64,000 nt of DNA from an uncultured Lachnospiraceae bacterium (GCA_910577275.1 CAJTMW010000008.1:127996-191995); one strand, 5' to 3'; shown: positions 52,643 through 60,758, numbered from the stretch's first letter. The notes: generated by a model from the sequence alone, not told the origin. Translations and numbers: made by a program.

Positions 52643-54073
52643 ATGAAAACACGTGTAAAAACAGAAAAATTTGACTGGAAGTATTTCATAAAACATATTG
52701 CGATTATTGCGGTGCCGGTGGCGCTGCAAAATCTTCTTACAACAACAGGAAGCATGGTGGATACCATGATGCTGGCCTCTTTGGGGGAGCAGACGGTGGG
52801 AGCCGTGGGGCTGTGCGCCCAGTTTTCCAGCCTGATGTTTTCCGGCTACTGGGGATTTGTGGGCGGAGGCATGCTGTTTTTTTCCCAGTATTGGGGAGCA
52901 AAAAATGACAGGGGCATTACAAGGTCCTTTGGGCTGACCCTTTCCTTTATGATGGCGGTGGGGCTTATTTTCGGCTTTCTTGCGCTGGGACGGCCGGAAT
53001 TTATCATGAGCATTTACACGGACAAGCCGGAAATCCAGCAGATTGGCATCCGGTATCTGAGGCTTGTGGGTTTTGCCTATCCCCTTCAGGTGCTGGCCAT
53101 GGCAATAAGCGCGCTGCTGCGCTCCATCGAGCAGGTGAAAATTCCGCTTTACGGCGGGATTGCTTCGGTATTTGCCAACTGTTTTTTTAATTATATTTTC
53201 ATTTTTGGAAAATTTGGAATGCCAGAGATGGGAGTTACCGGAGCGGCTCTTGGAACGGTTCTTGCCGGAGTGGTCAATCTGTTAATTCTGCTGGTTTTTA
53301 TTTTAAAGAGAAAAATCCCCTATGTGCTGGAGTTTTCCGGGTATTTTCGCTGGGACCGGGATTTTATCCGCCAGTATCTGCAGAAGTGTTTCCCGATTCT
53401 CTGCAATGAGGTTATGATTGGGGTGGGAAATATGATGATTAATATTGTGCTGGGGCATCAGAGCGAAAAGGCGATTGCCGCCGTGGCGGTGTTCCGAACC
53501 CTTGAGGGGCTTGTGATTGCCTTTTTCAGCGGCTTTTCCAATGCGGCTACGGTGCTGGTGGGAAAGGAAGTGGGAGCGGGAAACCACGAGACGGCTTTCC
53601 AGCGGGCAAAGAGGCTTGTCTATCTGTGCAGCGCTTTGATTGGCACGGCCTGCCTTTTGCTGGTTGGCGTGCATAATCCGCTGCTCCATGCCATGGGGCT
53701 TTCCGGGGAATCTTATCGGATTGGAACAGGTATGCTGATAATTTACAGCATAGCGGCATTGATTCGTATGGGAAACTGGACGCAAAACGATACCTACCGC
53801 TCCGCCGGGGACGCGGCTTTCGGTTCTATTATGGAAATCACCTTTATGTATCTGATGGTGCTGCCCTGTGTGTATCTTGCCAATTATGCGCTCCGCGCGC
53901 CGTTCCTTCTGATATTCGCCCTTTGCTATGTGGACGAGCCGGTGCGGTATGTGATTATGCAGTTCCACATGTATTCCGGCAAATGGATTAAGCCGGTTTC
54001 CGATGAGGGACGCAGGACGATTGAGGATTTTCGGAGGGAACATGGAATTTGTATACAAAAAAGGGACAGTTGA
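52643..54073 (+). CDS. MATE-family multidrug efflux transporter
   Basis: 476 aa with about twelve membrane segments in two homologous halves. N-terminal IAVPVALQNLLTTTGSMVDT and GGGMLFFSQYWGAKN are MatE motifs; the second half repeats FPILCNEVMIGVGNMMINIV. It exports cationic compounds with sodium or protons. The start is preceded only by a weak RBS. The end overlaps the next gene by 32 nt. Confidence 0.93.
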   Translation: MKTRVKTEKFDWKYFIKHIAIIAVPVALQNLLTTTGSMVDTMMLASLGEQTVGAVGLCAQFSSLMFSGYWGFVGGGMLFFSQYWGAKNDRGITRSFGLTLSFMMAVGLIFGFLALGRPEFIMSIYTDKPEIQQIGIRYLRLVGFAYPLQVLAMAISALLRSIEQVKIPLYGGIASVFANCFFNYIFIFGKFGMPEMGVTGAALGTVLAGVVNLLILLVFILKRKIPYVLEFSGYFRWDRDFIRQYLQKCFPILCNEVMIGVGNMMINIVLGHQSEKAIAAVAVFRTLEGLVIAFFSGFSNAATVLVGKEVGAGNHETAFQRAKRLVYLCSALIGTACLLLVGVHNPLLHAMGLSGESYRIGTGMLIIYSIAALIRMGNWTQNDTYRSAGDAAFGSIMEITFMYLMVLPCVYLANYALRAPFLLIFALCYVDEPVRYVIMQFHMYSGKWIKPVSDEGRRTIEDFRREHGICIQKRDS

Positions 54074-54506
54074 GGATATCGATTTGCTGACGGAAACACG
54101 GATTGAAGTACTGAGGGCAGCCAACGGGCTTTCTGATGATGAGGATATGAGTGAGGTCAGGGAGCAGTCTTACCGTTATTATCAAAAGGCTCTCTGCGAC
54201 GGAACACATATCGCGTATCTGGTGTTTGAGAAAAACCGCTTTGCCGGCGCGGGAGGCGTCAGCTTTTATCAGGTAATGCCCACTTACCATAATCCGGGCG
54301 GGAAAAAAGCTTATATTATGAACATGTATACCCGGCCGGAGTACAGGAGAATGGGAATTGCATATAAAACACTGGATTTGCTGGTGGGGGAGGCAAAGAA
54401 TGCGGGGATTACGGCGATTTCTTTGGAGGCAACGGATATGGGGCGGCCGCTGTATGAAAAATACGGGTTTATCAAAATGAGCGCCGAAATGGAATTGCCG
54501 GGATAG
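54042..54506 (+). CDS. GNAT-family N-acetyltransferase
   Basis: 154 aa. The acetyl-CoA motif is YTRPEYRRMGIAYKTLDLLV, and GRPLYEKYGFIK is at the end. The ATG at 54042 inside the MATE gene has GGAGG upstream, so the two are coupled. Confidence 0.9.
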   Translation: MEFVYKKGTVEDIDLLTETRIEVLRAANGLSDDEDMSEVREQSYRYYQKALCDGTHIAYLVFEKNRFAGAGGVSFYQVMPTYHNPGGKKAYIMNMYTRPEYRRMGIAYKTLDLLVGEAKNAGITAISLEATDMGRPLYEKYGFIKMSAEMELPG

Positions 54507-54521
54507 GAAGGGAAAACAGGA

Positions 54522-55037
54522 ATGATAATTTTAATAGCAGGCGCTTCCCACACAGGGAAAACCAGGCTTGCACAGAGGCTCCTTGAAAAATACAGCTATC
54601 CCTGCCTGTCAATTGACCATTTGAAAATGGGGCTGATTCGCAGCGGATATACTTCGCTGACGCCGGAGAGCAGCGACAGCGATTTGACGGAATATCTGTG
54701 GCCCGTTATCCGCGAGATGGTAAAAACAGCCATAGAAAACGAACAAAATCTTATCGTCGAGGGCTGCTATATTCCCTTTGACTGGAAAAAGGATTTTGAT
54801 GAAGGATATTTAAGCCATATTAAATATTACTGCCTTGTGATGAGCGAAAATTATATCAGGAATCATTTTTCGGATATCAAAAACTATGCCGATGTTATTG
54901 AAAAGCGGATGGACGACGGGTACTGCACCATGGAAAACTTGCTGAAGGATAATAAAGATGTACTGGAGCAATGTGTGAGATATGAGGTAGACTATATTCT
55001 TATTGATGAGGGGTATCAGGTTGAGATTGAATTGTGA
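54522..55037 (+). CDS. P-loop kinase-like protein (AAA/zeta-toxin-like fold)
   Basis: 171 aa. Walker A GASHTGKT (residues 7-14) at the N-terminus, SIDHLKMGLIRSG as probable substrate-binding Asp/Lys region, NLIVEGCYIPF as Walker B-like strand. It resembles small-molecule kinases of the adenylate/shikimate kinase and zeta-toxin classes. Substrate unknown. Confidence 0.75.
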   Translation: MIILIAGASHTGKTRLAQRLLEKYSYPCLSIDHLKMGLIRSGYTSLTPESSDSDLTEYLWPVIREMVKTAIENEQNLIVEGCYIPFDWKKDFDEGYLSHIKYYCLVMSENYIRNHFSDIKNYADVIEKRMDDGYCTMENLLKDNKDVLEQCVRYEVDYILIDEGYQVEIEL

Positions 55038-55048
55038 GGGCGGGGGGA

Positions 55049-55083
55049 ATGGTACCGCAGGTATTAAAATGGAGAGATGAATC
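55049..55083 (+). pseudogene. remnant of a second SRAP gene
   Basis: 24 bp from 55049 match 50121-50144 of the SRAP gene with one mismatch, and translation MVPQVLKW parallels MVSQVLKW in the same frame. Similarity fades after GAATC. It is best explained as a decayed duplicate, because no intact reading frame surrounds it. Confidence 0.5.
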
Positions 55084-55333
55084 AGGACGGAGAAGCCGAG
55101 TAATGAAAAATCTCCTTTGATAAAGCCGGAAAAGCGGTTGACAATGATATGGGGGAATGATAAATTATAGATAATGAAAAGCTTCAGTGCTTTTGCGGCG
55201 ATAGAGAGGAGCTACCCGTCCCGACTTTGCGGGCAATAAAAATACAAAGGTCGTCTCTGCCTATGGAATTATCATAGGACTGCTCCCAATCTTATTGAAC
55301 ATCAGCAGTTCAATAGGTGTGAATTGCAATTCA
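55084..55333. other. non-coding or decayed region
   Basis: No convincing gene. One hydrophobic stretch on the plus strand (VVSAYGIIIGLLPILLNISS, near 55250-55310) could be a relic of a membrane protein, but it has no start or supporting context. Confidence 0.4.
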
Positions 55334-55380
55334 AAAAGAAATGTAAAGCCTGGGCCTGACCGCTCAGGCAGTTTCTTTTT
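55334..55380 (+). terminator. hairpin terminator
   Basis: Inner stem GCCTGA/TCAGGC (55354-55369), extended by AAAAAGAAA pairing with TTTCTTTTT. The T-rich tail sits directly before repeat copy C. Confidence 0.65.
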
Positions 55381-55384
55381 GTGA

Positions 55385-55433
55385 TGGCAATAAGCCAGGT
55401 GGGAGTGCCTGCACTCATATCTGGCGAATGCCG
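55385..55433. repeat. dispersed hairpin element, copy C
   Basis: GGCAATAAGCCAGGTGG, then perfect hairpin GAGTGC-CT-GCACTC, then CTGGCGAATGCCG. Outer GCCAG/CTGGC also pair. The stem bases differ from copy A (GGATGC/GCATCC) yet keep pairing. Confidence 0.7.
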
Positions 55434-55489
55434 CGTTCAGCAAGCAGAGGAAGAAATTTTTCCCTGCTCGATTACGAGAGGATGAAACA

Positions 55490-56191
55490 ATGCGGACGCT
55501 TTTGCAGATTTTTCGGGATACAAAAGAGGTATTGTGCAGATATGACTACTATATTTATATACAGAAACATATCCTGCATCTTACAAATTCAGAAATCAAG
55601 ATACCGCATCTAATGGGTATGCAGTATCTTGGAAAGCCGGGACGGTTTACAGGGGATTCAGGTGCTTATGCGATAAAAAAGCAGCGTATTACAATGCAGT
55701 CAGTAGAAAAACTGGTGCGGAAATATTATAAGCCAGAGGAAAAGCAACGCAGGATGTTGGAGATGATTCACAGGAAGCTGGATAACCTTGGAGAATTGGA
55801 GGAAATGTTTTCTTCTTATTCAAGGCTGTATCTGTATGAAAAGGAACAGGGTAGGGATTCTTTTTTCCGTGATTTACCACACTGCTATGAGATAATAAAG
55901 ATTGTAAGGGAAAGTAAGGATACAAAGTATAAAGAAGTTATTTACCAAAGTAAGGAAGCAGAGAAGAGAGAAATGGTCGGTATCGAAAAAATGCTTCTGG
56001 CGGCAGGCATACAGGCGGATGAGAATCTCACAAAATTTATCCTTCGGCTGAATAAAAAATTTGACGCATACCACACGGTGGATATGCTAAATGACAATGA
56101 GGCTATGTTAGGGAAGTGTGTAGATAAAAGAGAGAAAAAGCTTGTCGCAGATTTTCTTGCATTGTGGACGGGAAAAGAAGGTGGGGTATAA
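55490..56191 (+). CDS. PBECR4-like nuclease-domain protein (tentative)
   Basis: 233 aa, lysine- and glutamate-rich. The N-terminal half (YYIYIQKHILHLTNSEIKIP, then HLMGMQYL) resembles PBECR4, the phage barnase-EndoU-colicin E5/D-RelE-like nuclease domain, which carries a characteristic 'pHLxGl' element. The rest is helical and unrecognised. GAGAGG precedes the ATG. It is the last intact gene before the mobile region. Function is not established; it could equally be a toxin-like or phage-derived protein. Confidence 0.5.
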   Translation: MRTLLQIFRDTKEVLCRYDYYIYIQKHILHLTNSEIKIPHLMGMQYLGKPGRFTGDSGAYAIKKQRITMQSVEKLVRKYYKPEEKQRRMLEMIHRKLDNLGELEEMFSSYSRLYLYEKEQGRDSFFRDLPHCYEIIKIVRESKDTKYKEVIYQSKEAEKREMVGIEKMLLAAGIQADENLTKFILRLNKKFDAYHTVDMLNDNEAMLGKCVDKREKKLVADFLALWTGKEGGV

Positions 56192-56365
56192 ATAAAAATA
56201 TTTCTCTTTTTCTATCTGGATTGCTTCTTCCTGTGAATATCCTGAATGAACCAGCAGTTATTTTTGCAGATAAACCATAAATATTAAAGGGTAGGACTGG
56301 AACCTGAAAGAAAGTGGTATGTGTTTCAGGTTCGCATAACAGAGAGAAGCGTATCAACAAAAATA

Positions 56366-56412
56366 ATAAACTGTACGGGAATCCCTGCTAATGACATTCC
56401 CGTACAGTTTAT
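56366..56412. terminator. terminator of the truncated cyclophilin gene
   Basis: 17-bp stem (56366-56382 with 56396-56412), A/T-rich on both flanks, immediately downstream of the minus-strand cyclophilin fragment. It may also stop plus-strand transcription. Confidence 0.75.
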
Positions 56413-56432
56413 AACACTATTTAAAAATTGCC

Positions 56433-56633
56433 TCAGCACTTCTCCGGTTCCGGATATTCGACTCCGAATGTTTCTACGGTAACGCTCTTCAACACCTGAT
56501 TTTCCAGCGGTCTGTCATTATAATCGGTAGCTGTCCCGGCAATCTTATTCACCACATCCATACCTTCAATCACCTTCCCGAACGCCGCGTACTGGCCGCC
56601 AAGATGGGGGCTGGTCTTGTGCATGATGAAGAA
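56433..56633 (-). pseudogene. peptidyl-prolyl cis-trans isomerase, C-terminal fragment
   Basis: The minus strand reads FFIMHKTSPHLGGQYAAFGK followed by VIEGMDVVNKIAG and ends in EPEKC. This is the C-terminal third of a cyclophilin (family pattern SQFFIMHK...LDGQYAAFGKV). Homology stops abruptly at about 56633, where DNA of a mobile element begins, and a stop codon follows 8 codons further upstream. The N-terminal part is not in the window. An insertion or deletion through the gene is the simplest reading. Confidence 0.88.
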
Positions 56634-56688
56634 GTATGGAGCCGGGAAACCGCATATTTACTGGATATTTTATCACTTTTAGAGCTTG

Positions 56689-56710
56689 TTGACAACAATT
56701 TGACAACAAT
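56689..56710 (+). repeat. two 11-bp direct repeats near the element end
   Basis: TTGACAACAAT occurs twice in tandem without a gap, about 55 bp inside the point where cyclophilin homology ends. Such short direct repeats can be recombinase arm sites at the end of an integrative element; here this is a guess. Confidence 0.5.
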
Positions 56711-56723
56711 TTTTGTTTTGGAT

Positions 56724-56807
56724 AGTACCGAACAATACTGAATGGTACTTTTTAACAGCATATGAGTTTGCAAGAAAAGGCATCCCAATAAATAGGATGT
56801 CTTTTTG
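56724..56807 (+). terminator. two terminator-like hairpins at the element end
   Basis: AGTACC/GGTACT (56724-56749) followed by TTTTT, and AAAAGGCATCC/GGATGTCTTTT (56775-56805, one wobble) with T-rich tail. Both lie before the first element gene and would insulate it from outside transcription. Confidence 0.6.
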
Positions 56808-56854
56808 TTTGGGGAAAATAGATTTAAAAATTGTATATTATGGAGGAAAGCATT

Positions 56855-57373
56855 ATGACAAACACAGCGTTAAGAGCAGGGGCGCAGAGCGCCAACAACA
56901 CACACATGGTTTTTACAAACGAGGAACATGAAAGATTCTATTATGAGAAACTGGAACAGGCGAGGTATCAAGACTGCTATCACAAGGCTTTGATCTACAT
57001 TCTCGGTATTTCTGAGGACACGAGGAACCATTTCAGCCAGATTTACGATATGAAGTCCGGGTGCATCAAAACAGAGTGTCTGCATCAGGGCTGGCAGACC
57101 AGCGGTAGCGTAAGGGTGGTAAGGCTTGCCTTTAACCTTTACACGGACGGAACGCCGAGCGTTGATGACTATAAGCGCAAGGACGAGCAGATTGACGAGT
57201 GCAGGGAATATTCCGTAAGCGATATTTTCTGCTGCGGCTACGCACTGTACTTCTGGCAGGGCATTAAGCTCCGTTACCCGGAATACTGCCGGAAACAGCG
57301 GTCTATTGAGGAGATCCTTGCAGAAATGGAGAGGAAACGTGCTGAAAATTCGACTGATGGGAACGAAGAATGA
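56855..57373 (+). CDS. DUF6075-family protein of integrative elements
   Basis: 172 aa. THMVFTNEEHERFYYEKLEQ and YHKALIYILGISEDTRNHFS match, from memory, the small DUF6075 proteins repeatedly found in Firmicute conjugative and integrative elements. It ends with an acidic, charged tail. GGAGG precedes the ATG at 56855. Function unknown. It marks the beginning of mobile DNA in the window. Confidence 0.7.
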   Translation: MTNTALRAGAQSANNTHMVFTNEEHERFYYEKLEQARYQDCYHKALIYILGISEDTRNHFSQIYDMKSGCIKTECLHQGWQTSGSVRVVRLAFNLYTDGTPSVDDYKRKDEQIDECREYSVSDIFCCGYALYFWQGIKLRYPEYCRKQRSIEEILAEMERKRAENSTDGNEE

Positions 57374-57521
57374 TATTAAGTGGTTCGAGAAGATTCTGAA
57401 AAGACAGCCCAAAGTGGCTGTGACGGAAGTTTCCGAGCTGTACCGGAACAAGGGTACAAACAGGTATTACCGGGCTTATGTGGAAGTGCAGAAAGCCAAC
57501 ATTAAAGAAAAATCTAACTAA
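57339..57521 (+). CDS. DUF3970-family small protein
   Basis: 60 aa from a GTG at 57339 with GGAGAGGA upstream, overlapping the DUF6075 gene by 35 nt. LKIRLMGTKNDIKWFEKIL and YRAYVEVQ fit DUF3970. Usual companion of ParA in these elements. Function unknown. Confidence 0.7.
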   Translation: MLKIRLMGTKNDIKWFEKILKRQPKVAVTEVSELYRNKGTNRYYRAYVEVQKANIKEKSN

Positions 57522-57537
57522 ACGGAGGAATAAGACC

Positions 57538-57777
57538 ATGTGTAAAGTGATAGCGATAGCAAACCAGAAGGGCGGAGTCGGCAAGACTACTACCACAAGT
57601 AACTTAGGAATCGGGCTGGCAAAGCAGGGAAAAAGAGTGCTGCTGATTGACGCCGATGCGCAGGGCAGCCTCACGGCAAGTTTAGGCTTTACGGAGCCGG
57701 ACAAGCTGGAAGAAACGCTTAACAGACTTCTGGACACAATGTCCAAAAGTGGAAAATACTCTGACCGGTGTGTATGA
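57538..57777 (+). pseudogene. ParA-like ATPase, truncated
   Basis: Begins as a standard ParA/Soj: MCKVIAIANQKGGVGKTTTT with deviant Walker A, then RVLLIDADAQGSLTASLG. Homology ends near residue 65 and a stop comes at codon 80, whereas family members have about 250-275 residues. The C-terminal two thirds, including the rest of the ATPase fold, are deleted, so it is presumably non-functional. GGAGG upstream. The maintenance module of the element therefore seems to have been cut down. Confidence 0.88.
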
Positions 57778-57804
57778 TGTTGATATGTGCAGGAAATGGA
57801 ATAC

Positions 57805-58032
57805 ATGGAGAGAAAAATATATATTACAGAGGAAGAACGGGAAAAATACCGGAAGGTGGCGGATGCCTTTGTGGAGCTTGAAGATGAGGATATCGTGGTG
57901 GTTGATGTTGGCAGGTATGGTTTCGTAAAGCTACAATACTACACACCGCCTACGGGTTTTGAAAATGATTTTACATTTACGTACAGTAAGGAGATGTTTG
58001 AAAATTTGTGGAAGGAATGGTTGCATACATAG
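57805..58032 (+). CDS. small hypothetical protein
   Basis: 75 aa, very acidic (KIYITEEEREKYRKVADAFV, then ELEDEDIVVVDVGRYGFVKL). AGGAA lies 9 nt before the ATG; earlier in-frame starts at 57787 (GTG) and 57796 exist. Similar small proteins occur in integrative elements, but I cannot name the family. Confidence 0.6.
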   Translation: MERKIYITEEEREKYRKVADAFVELEDEDIVVVDVGRYGFVKLQYYTPPTGFENDFTFTYSKEMFENLWKEWLHT

Positions 58033-58038
58033 ATCATC

Positions 58039-58170
58039 ATGTTCGCAAAGGAAAATTCTGTTGAAGATATAGATTACGATGATGTTTTCGGGAGATTGTC
58101 AGAAGAAAAGCAACGGAAGCTAGAGGGTAGCAAGAAAGATTTTGTTGAAAAGGCGGGGATTATTTTATAG
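58039..58170 (+). CDS. short hypothetical ORF (possible gene end)
   Basis: 43 codons (MFAKENSVEDIDYDDVFGRL, then SEEKQRKLEGSKKDFVEKAG), acidic and coil-like, without a good RBS. It may be the tail of a truncated gene rather than an independent protein. Confidence 0.3.
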   Translation: MFAKENSVEDIDYDDVFGRLSEEKQRKLEGSKKDFVEKAGIIL

Positions 58171-58264
58171 AAATTAATGGTATCGGGCAGTCGCTAATTT
58201 TGAAAGTGTGATTGCCTGAATTATTTGATGGTAATAGTAAATGACTAATTATTATGAATATCGT

Positions 58265-58294
58265 TTGATAAGTTAATAGTGTATGTAGTAAAAT
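58265..58294 (+). promoter_or_regulatory. promoter of the DUF3800/TIR pair
   Basis: TTGATA (58265-58270), 18-bp spacer, TAAAAT (58289-58294), in an AT-rich 210-bp gap directly before the pair. This suggests the cargo is transcribed independently of the element backbone. Confidence 0.5.
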
Positions 58295-58383
58295 AGAGTT
58301 TAATAAGGTAGTATTTGATTTGAAATTATGTATGATTTTTAATTAATGTGATTATTACCATTTAAAAAGGCGGGATTATACAT

Positions 58384-59736
58384 ATGGAAAAAACAAAAGG
58401 GTTGGATCAGCTTTGGTTTTTAACGTTAGCTAAATACTCATTTGGTAATGCACCACTATTTTATGATGATATACCAGAGCGATTGAAAAAATCTGAGGAT
58501 GCAATAAAAATAATGTATTACAATAACCAAAATAAGGGAATTATTACAAATGATTTTTTTGTTTGGGCTTTGGAAAATAATATTTCATATGATGCGGTTA
58601 GGTGGTTTATAAAAGATTTTTCTTATCAAGAAGATAAAGAATTAGAATGGCTTATTGATGCGCTTTTTAATCAATATACTATATATTCGGATGAGAGTAA
58701 TAACTGTGTTAAATTTCGTTTTAAAGATATTGATGGGAATACTAATGTAAAATGGTATAATGATTTTGTCTTATCTGGAATAGCTTTTGAAGGGAATACT
58801 ACTCCAATTGATATAGACGAGTTATTTGATAAATTTAAGTTACAAAAAAATAATAATGATGCAAAATTAAGGCACATTGCAACCTTTAATGGTGAAGATG
58901 GCAACCGTTTTGCGGATATCTTGAAATCTAATAAGGTTACAATTCTGCTAGAAACACTGCTCCAATGTGATCATATTTATATGCATTGGGCAACGGAAAA
59001 TCTCCTTTATTTTTCTTTGGTGGATATTGTGGATTCGGTTCTTGAAGTACCTTTTATACTTGATGAAGTAAAAAATGTCTTATATAATTACGCAACGAAG
59101 GATAGAAATTTTTTACTTAGTTTTTTAGCGCAATATGACTACCCAAATATAAAAGAAGATAAGATTAAGGATTTTTGTGAGCATTTTATATGTTGGCTCG
59201 ATTCTCTGGAAGCTCAAAATATAGAAGAAGATTTTTCACTTGAACTTTTGCGGCAAGGAATGAAATCATCTCGTAGAACAAATAATTTGTTATTTTTGCA
59301 GGAAAATACTGATAAACTACTTATTGAAAATTTTGTACCTATGTATGCAATGCGAGTTGCTACATTTCCGAATTCAAATATTCATTTTGATCAGTGCGCA
59401 ATAGTGGAAGACAATATTGAAAGATATGTAAGTACATATTGCAGTAGTAAGATTGCAAATTATGATTTTTTAAAATCAAGTAGTAGTAAATGGATACAGT
59501 TATCTGATATGGTATCTGGAATTCATGGAGCATTAATGGCATATTTAAATGTTCATGATATTACAAGCATATCTAAAGAGTTATTGTGCTTTAGTGAAAC
59601 ACAAAAAAGGAATTTGGAAATGTTTATGAAATTAAAGAGAAAAAGTACCAGAAAAAATAAGTACTTTGATAATATGAGCAAAAACCTGCAACAAATTGAG
59701 CGTTTGCAATTTTTGATGTCTTATTGCAAAGTATAA
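58384..59736 (+). CDS. DUF3800-like protein (RNase H-fold), putative defense component
   Basis: 450 aa, AT-rich, not closely recognised. Features matching DUF3800: YSDESNN (Asp103/Glu104) followed by NDFVLSGIAF, and near the C-terminus WIQLSDMVSG (Asp375), the acidic residues expected at an RNase H-like metal site. An N-terminal ~95-residue helical extension precedes this core and a Lys-rich tail follows it. The gene lies 83 bp upstream of a TIR protein gene, same strand. DUF3800 proteins are common in defense islands but their activity is mostly unproven. The family assignment rests on motifs only. Confidence 0.6.
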   Translation: MEKTKGLDQLWFLTLAKYSFGNAPLFYDDIPERLKKSEDAIKIMYYNNQNKGIITNDFFVWALENNISYDAVRWFIKDFSYQEDKELEWLIDALFNQYTIYSDESNNCVKFRFKDIDGNTNVKWYNDFVLSGIAFEGNTTPIDIDELFDKFKLQKNNNDAKLRHIATFNGEDGNRFADILKSNKVTILLETLLQCDHIYMHWATENLLYFSLVDIVDSVLEVPFILDEVKNVLYNYATKDRNFLLSFLAQYDYPNIKEDKIKDFCEHFICWLDSLEAQNIEEDFSLELLRQGMKSSRRTNNLLFLQENTDKLLIENFVPMYAMRVATFPNSNIHFDQCAIVEDNIERYVSTYCSSKIANYDFLKSSSSKWIQLSDMVSGIHGALMAYLNVHDITSISKELLCFSETQKRNLEMFMKLKRKSTRKNKYFDNMSKNLQQIERLQFLMSYCKV

Positions 59737-59819
59737 ATTATTTGTTCAAAAGCACACTACGATTTGAACACTACAAATATGGAGAATCCATCAAAATAAA
59801 ATGTTGAGGGAAAGATATT

Positions 59820-60758
59820 ATGAAAGTTTTTATATCTTATGCACATCAGGATAAAGATAAAGCTTTATATTTAAAAAGGGAACTTGAAAAAAGTCATTAT
59901 GAGGTTTTAGGAGATTTTAATCTAAAGATTGGTGATGACTTTAAAAACATTTTAGATGCAAAGTTATTACGAGCTGATGCGATAATTATGCTGATAACTA
60001 AATATTATAATGCAAGCCAGTTTACCAATAGAGAAGTAATAACAGCCTATGCATATAGTGAAGCAGGGAAAGAAATCAGGATTCTTCCAATAGTATTTGA
60101 TGGAGGAGAATTACCAAGTGTTTTGAATAACATTTTATATTTGTCTGCGCGTAATGATAATTTTGAGGATGCAGTAATAAGATTGTTTGCTACGCTAAAT
60201 CTTTTGCGAGAAGATAGGGAGAGTCATAAGCGTACAACAGACGAAGAAGCAGAAACATTTAAGGTAAGTTTGTCTGCATTTATTAAAGGAGCGTTAGATA
60301 GATTAGAGAAAAATGAGAAAAGGAATCGAATTATGGCATACATATGTTATGTAGCGGCTTGTATATGTTTAGCCTTTGCGGTAATCTTTTCTTTATATAA
60401 AACAAATATTGCATTTCAGATAAAAGAATGGCAACTATTAGTATCAAAAACAATTAGTGGAGTTTTGACATTGGTACTTATTTTAGCATTGGGGAGACTG
60501 TTGTTTGTATTGGGTAAATCTTTTATGGTGGAAGCAATACGAAATAGTGATAGAATTCATGCAATTTCATTTGGGGAGTTTTATTTGAACGCATATGGAA
60601 GGGAAGCTACACGTGATGAAGTTCGGGAAGTGTTTGGTGATTGGAATATAGATAATGGTTCTTCATTTATTTCACAATCACCTAAAGATTATGATCCGCA
60701 GATATTAGAAAATTTAGTATTAGCAGTGGAGGCATTAAAAGATAAAGTTTCAAAATAG
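59820..60758 (+). CDS. TIR-domain protein with two transmembrane segments
   Basis: 312 aa. TIR domain at residues 1-125: KVFISYAHQDKDKALYLKRE (box 1), ADAIIMLITKYYNASQFTNRE with Glu72 at the expected NADase position, and IRILPIVFD. A charged helix leads to two membrane segments (about 172-193 and 206-231) and a cytosolic C-terminal domain (FGEFYLNAYGREATRDEVRE). GAGGGAAAG precedes the ATG. Bacterial TIR proteins commonly deplete NAD or make signal nucleotides in anti-phage defense. The 2TM part resembles SLATT-type effectors in layout. Confidence 0.85.
   Translation: MKVFISYAHQDKDKALYLKRELEKSHYEVLGDFNLKIGDDFKNILDAKLLRADAIIMLITKYYNASQFTNREVITAYAYSEAGKEIRILPIVFDGGELPSVLNNILYLSARNDNFEDAVIRLFATLNLLREDRESHKRTTDEEAETFKVSLSAFIKGALDRLEKNEKRNRIMAYICYVAACICLAFAVIFSLYKTNIAFQIKEWQLLVSKTISGVLTLVLILALGRLLFVLGKSFMVEAIRNSDRIHAISFGEFYLNAYGREATRDEVREVFGDWNIDNGSSFISQSPKDYDPQILENLVLAVEALKDKVSK

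Noticed and set aside
55428..55613. Reading frame with MKQCGRF resembling the SRAP start MCGRF
   Set aside because: Beyond five residues there is no SRAP similarity, and the overlapping frame from 55490 has a proper RBS and a longer coherent protein.
56634..56741. Open plus-strand frame (YLLDILSLLELVD) as a recombinase C-terminus at the element end
   Set aside because: It runs through the cyclophilin fragment in antisense and into a terminator hairpin, with no recombinase motif such as the catalytic Tyr region.
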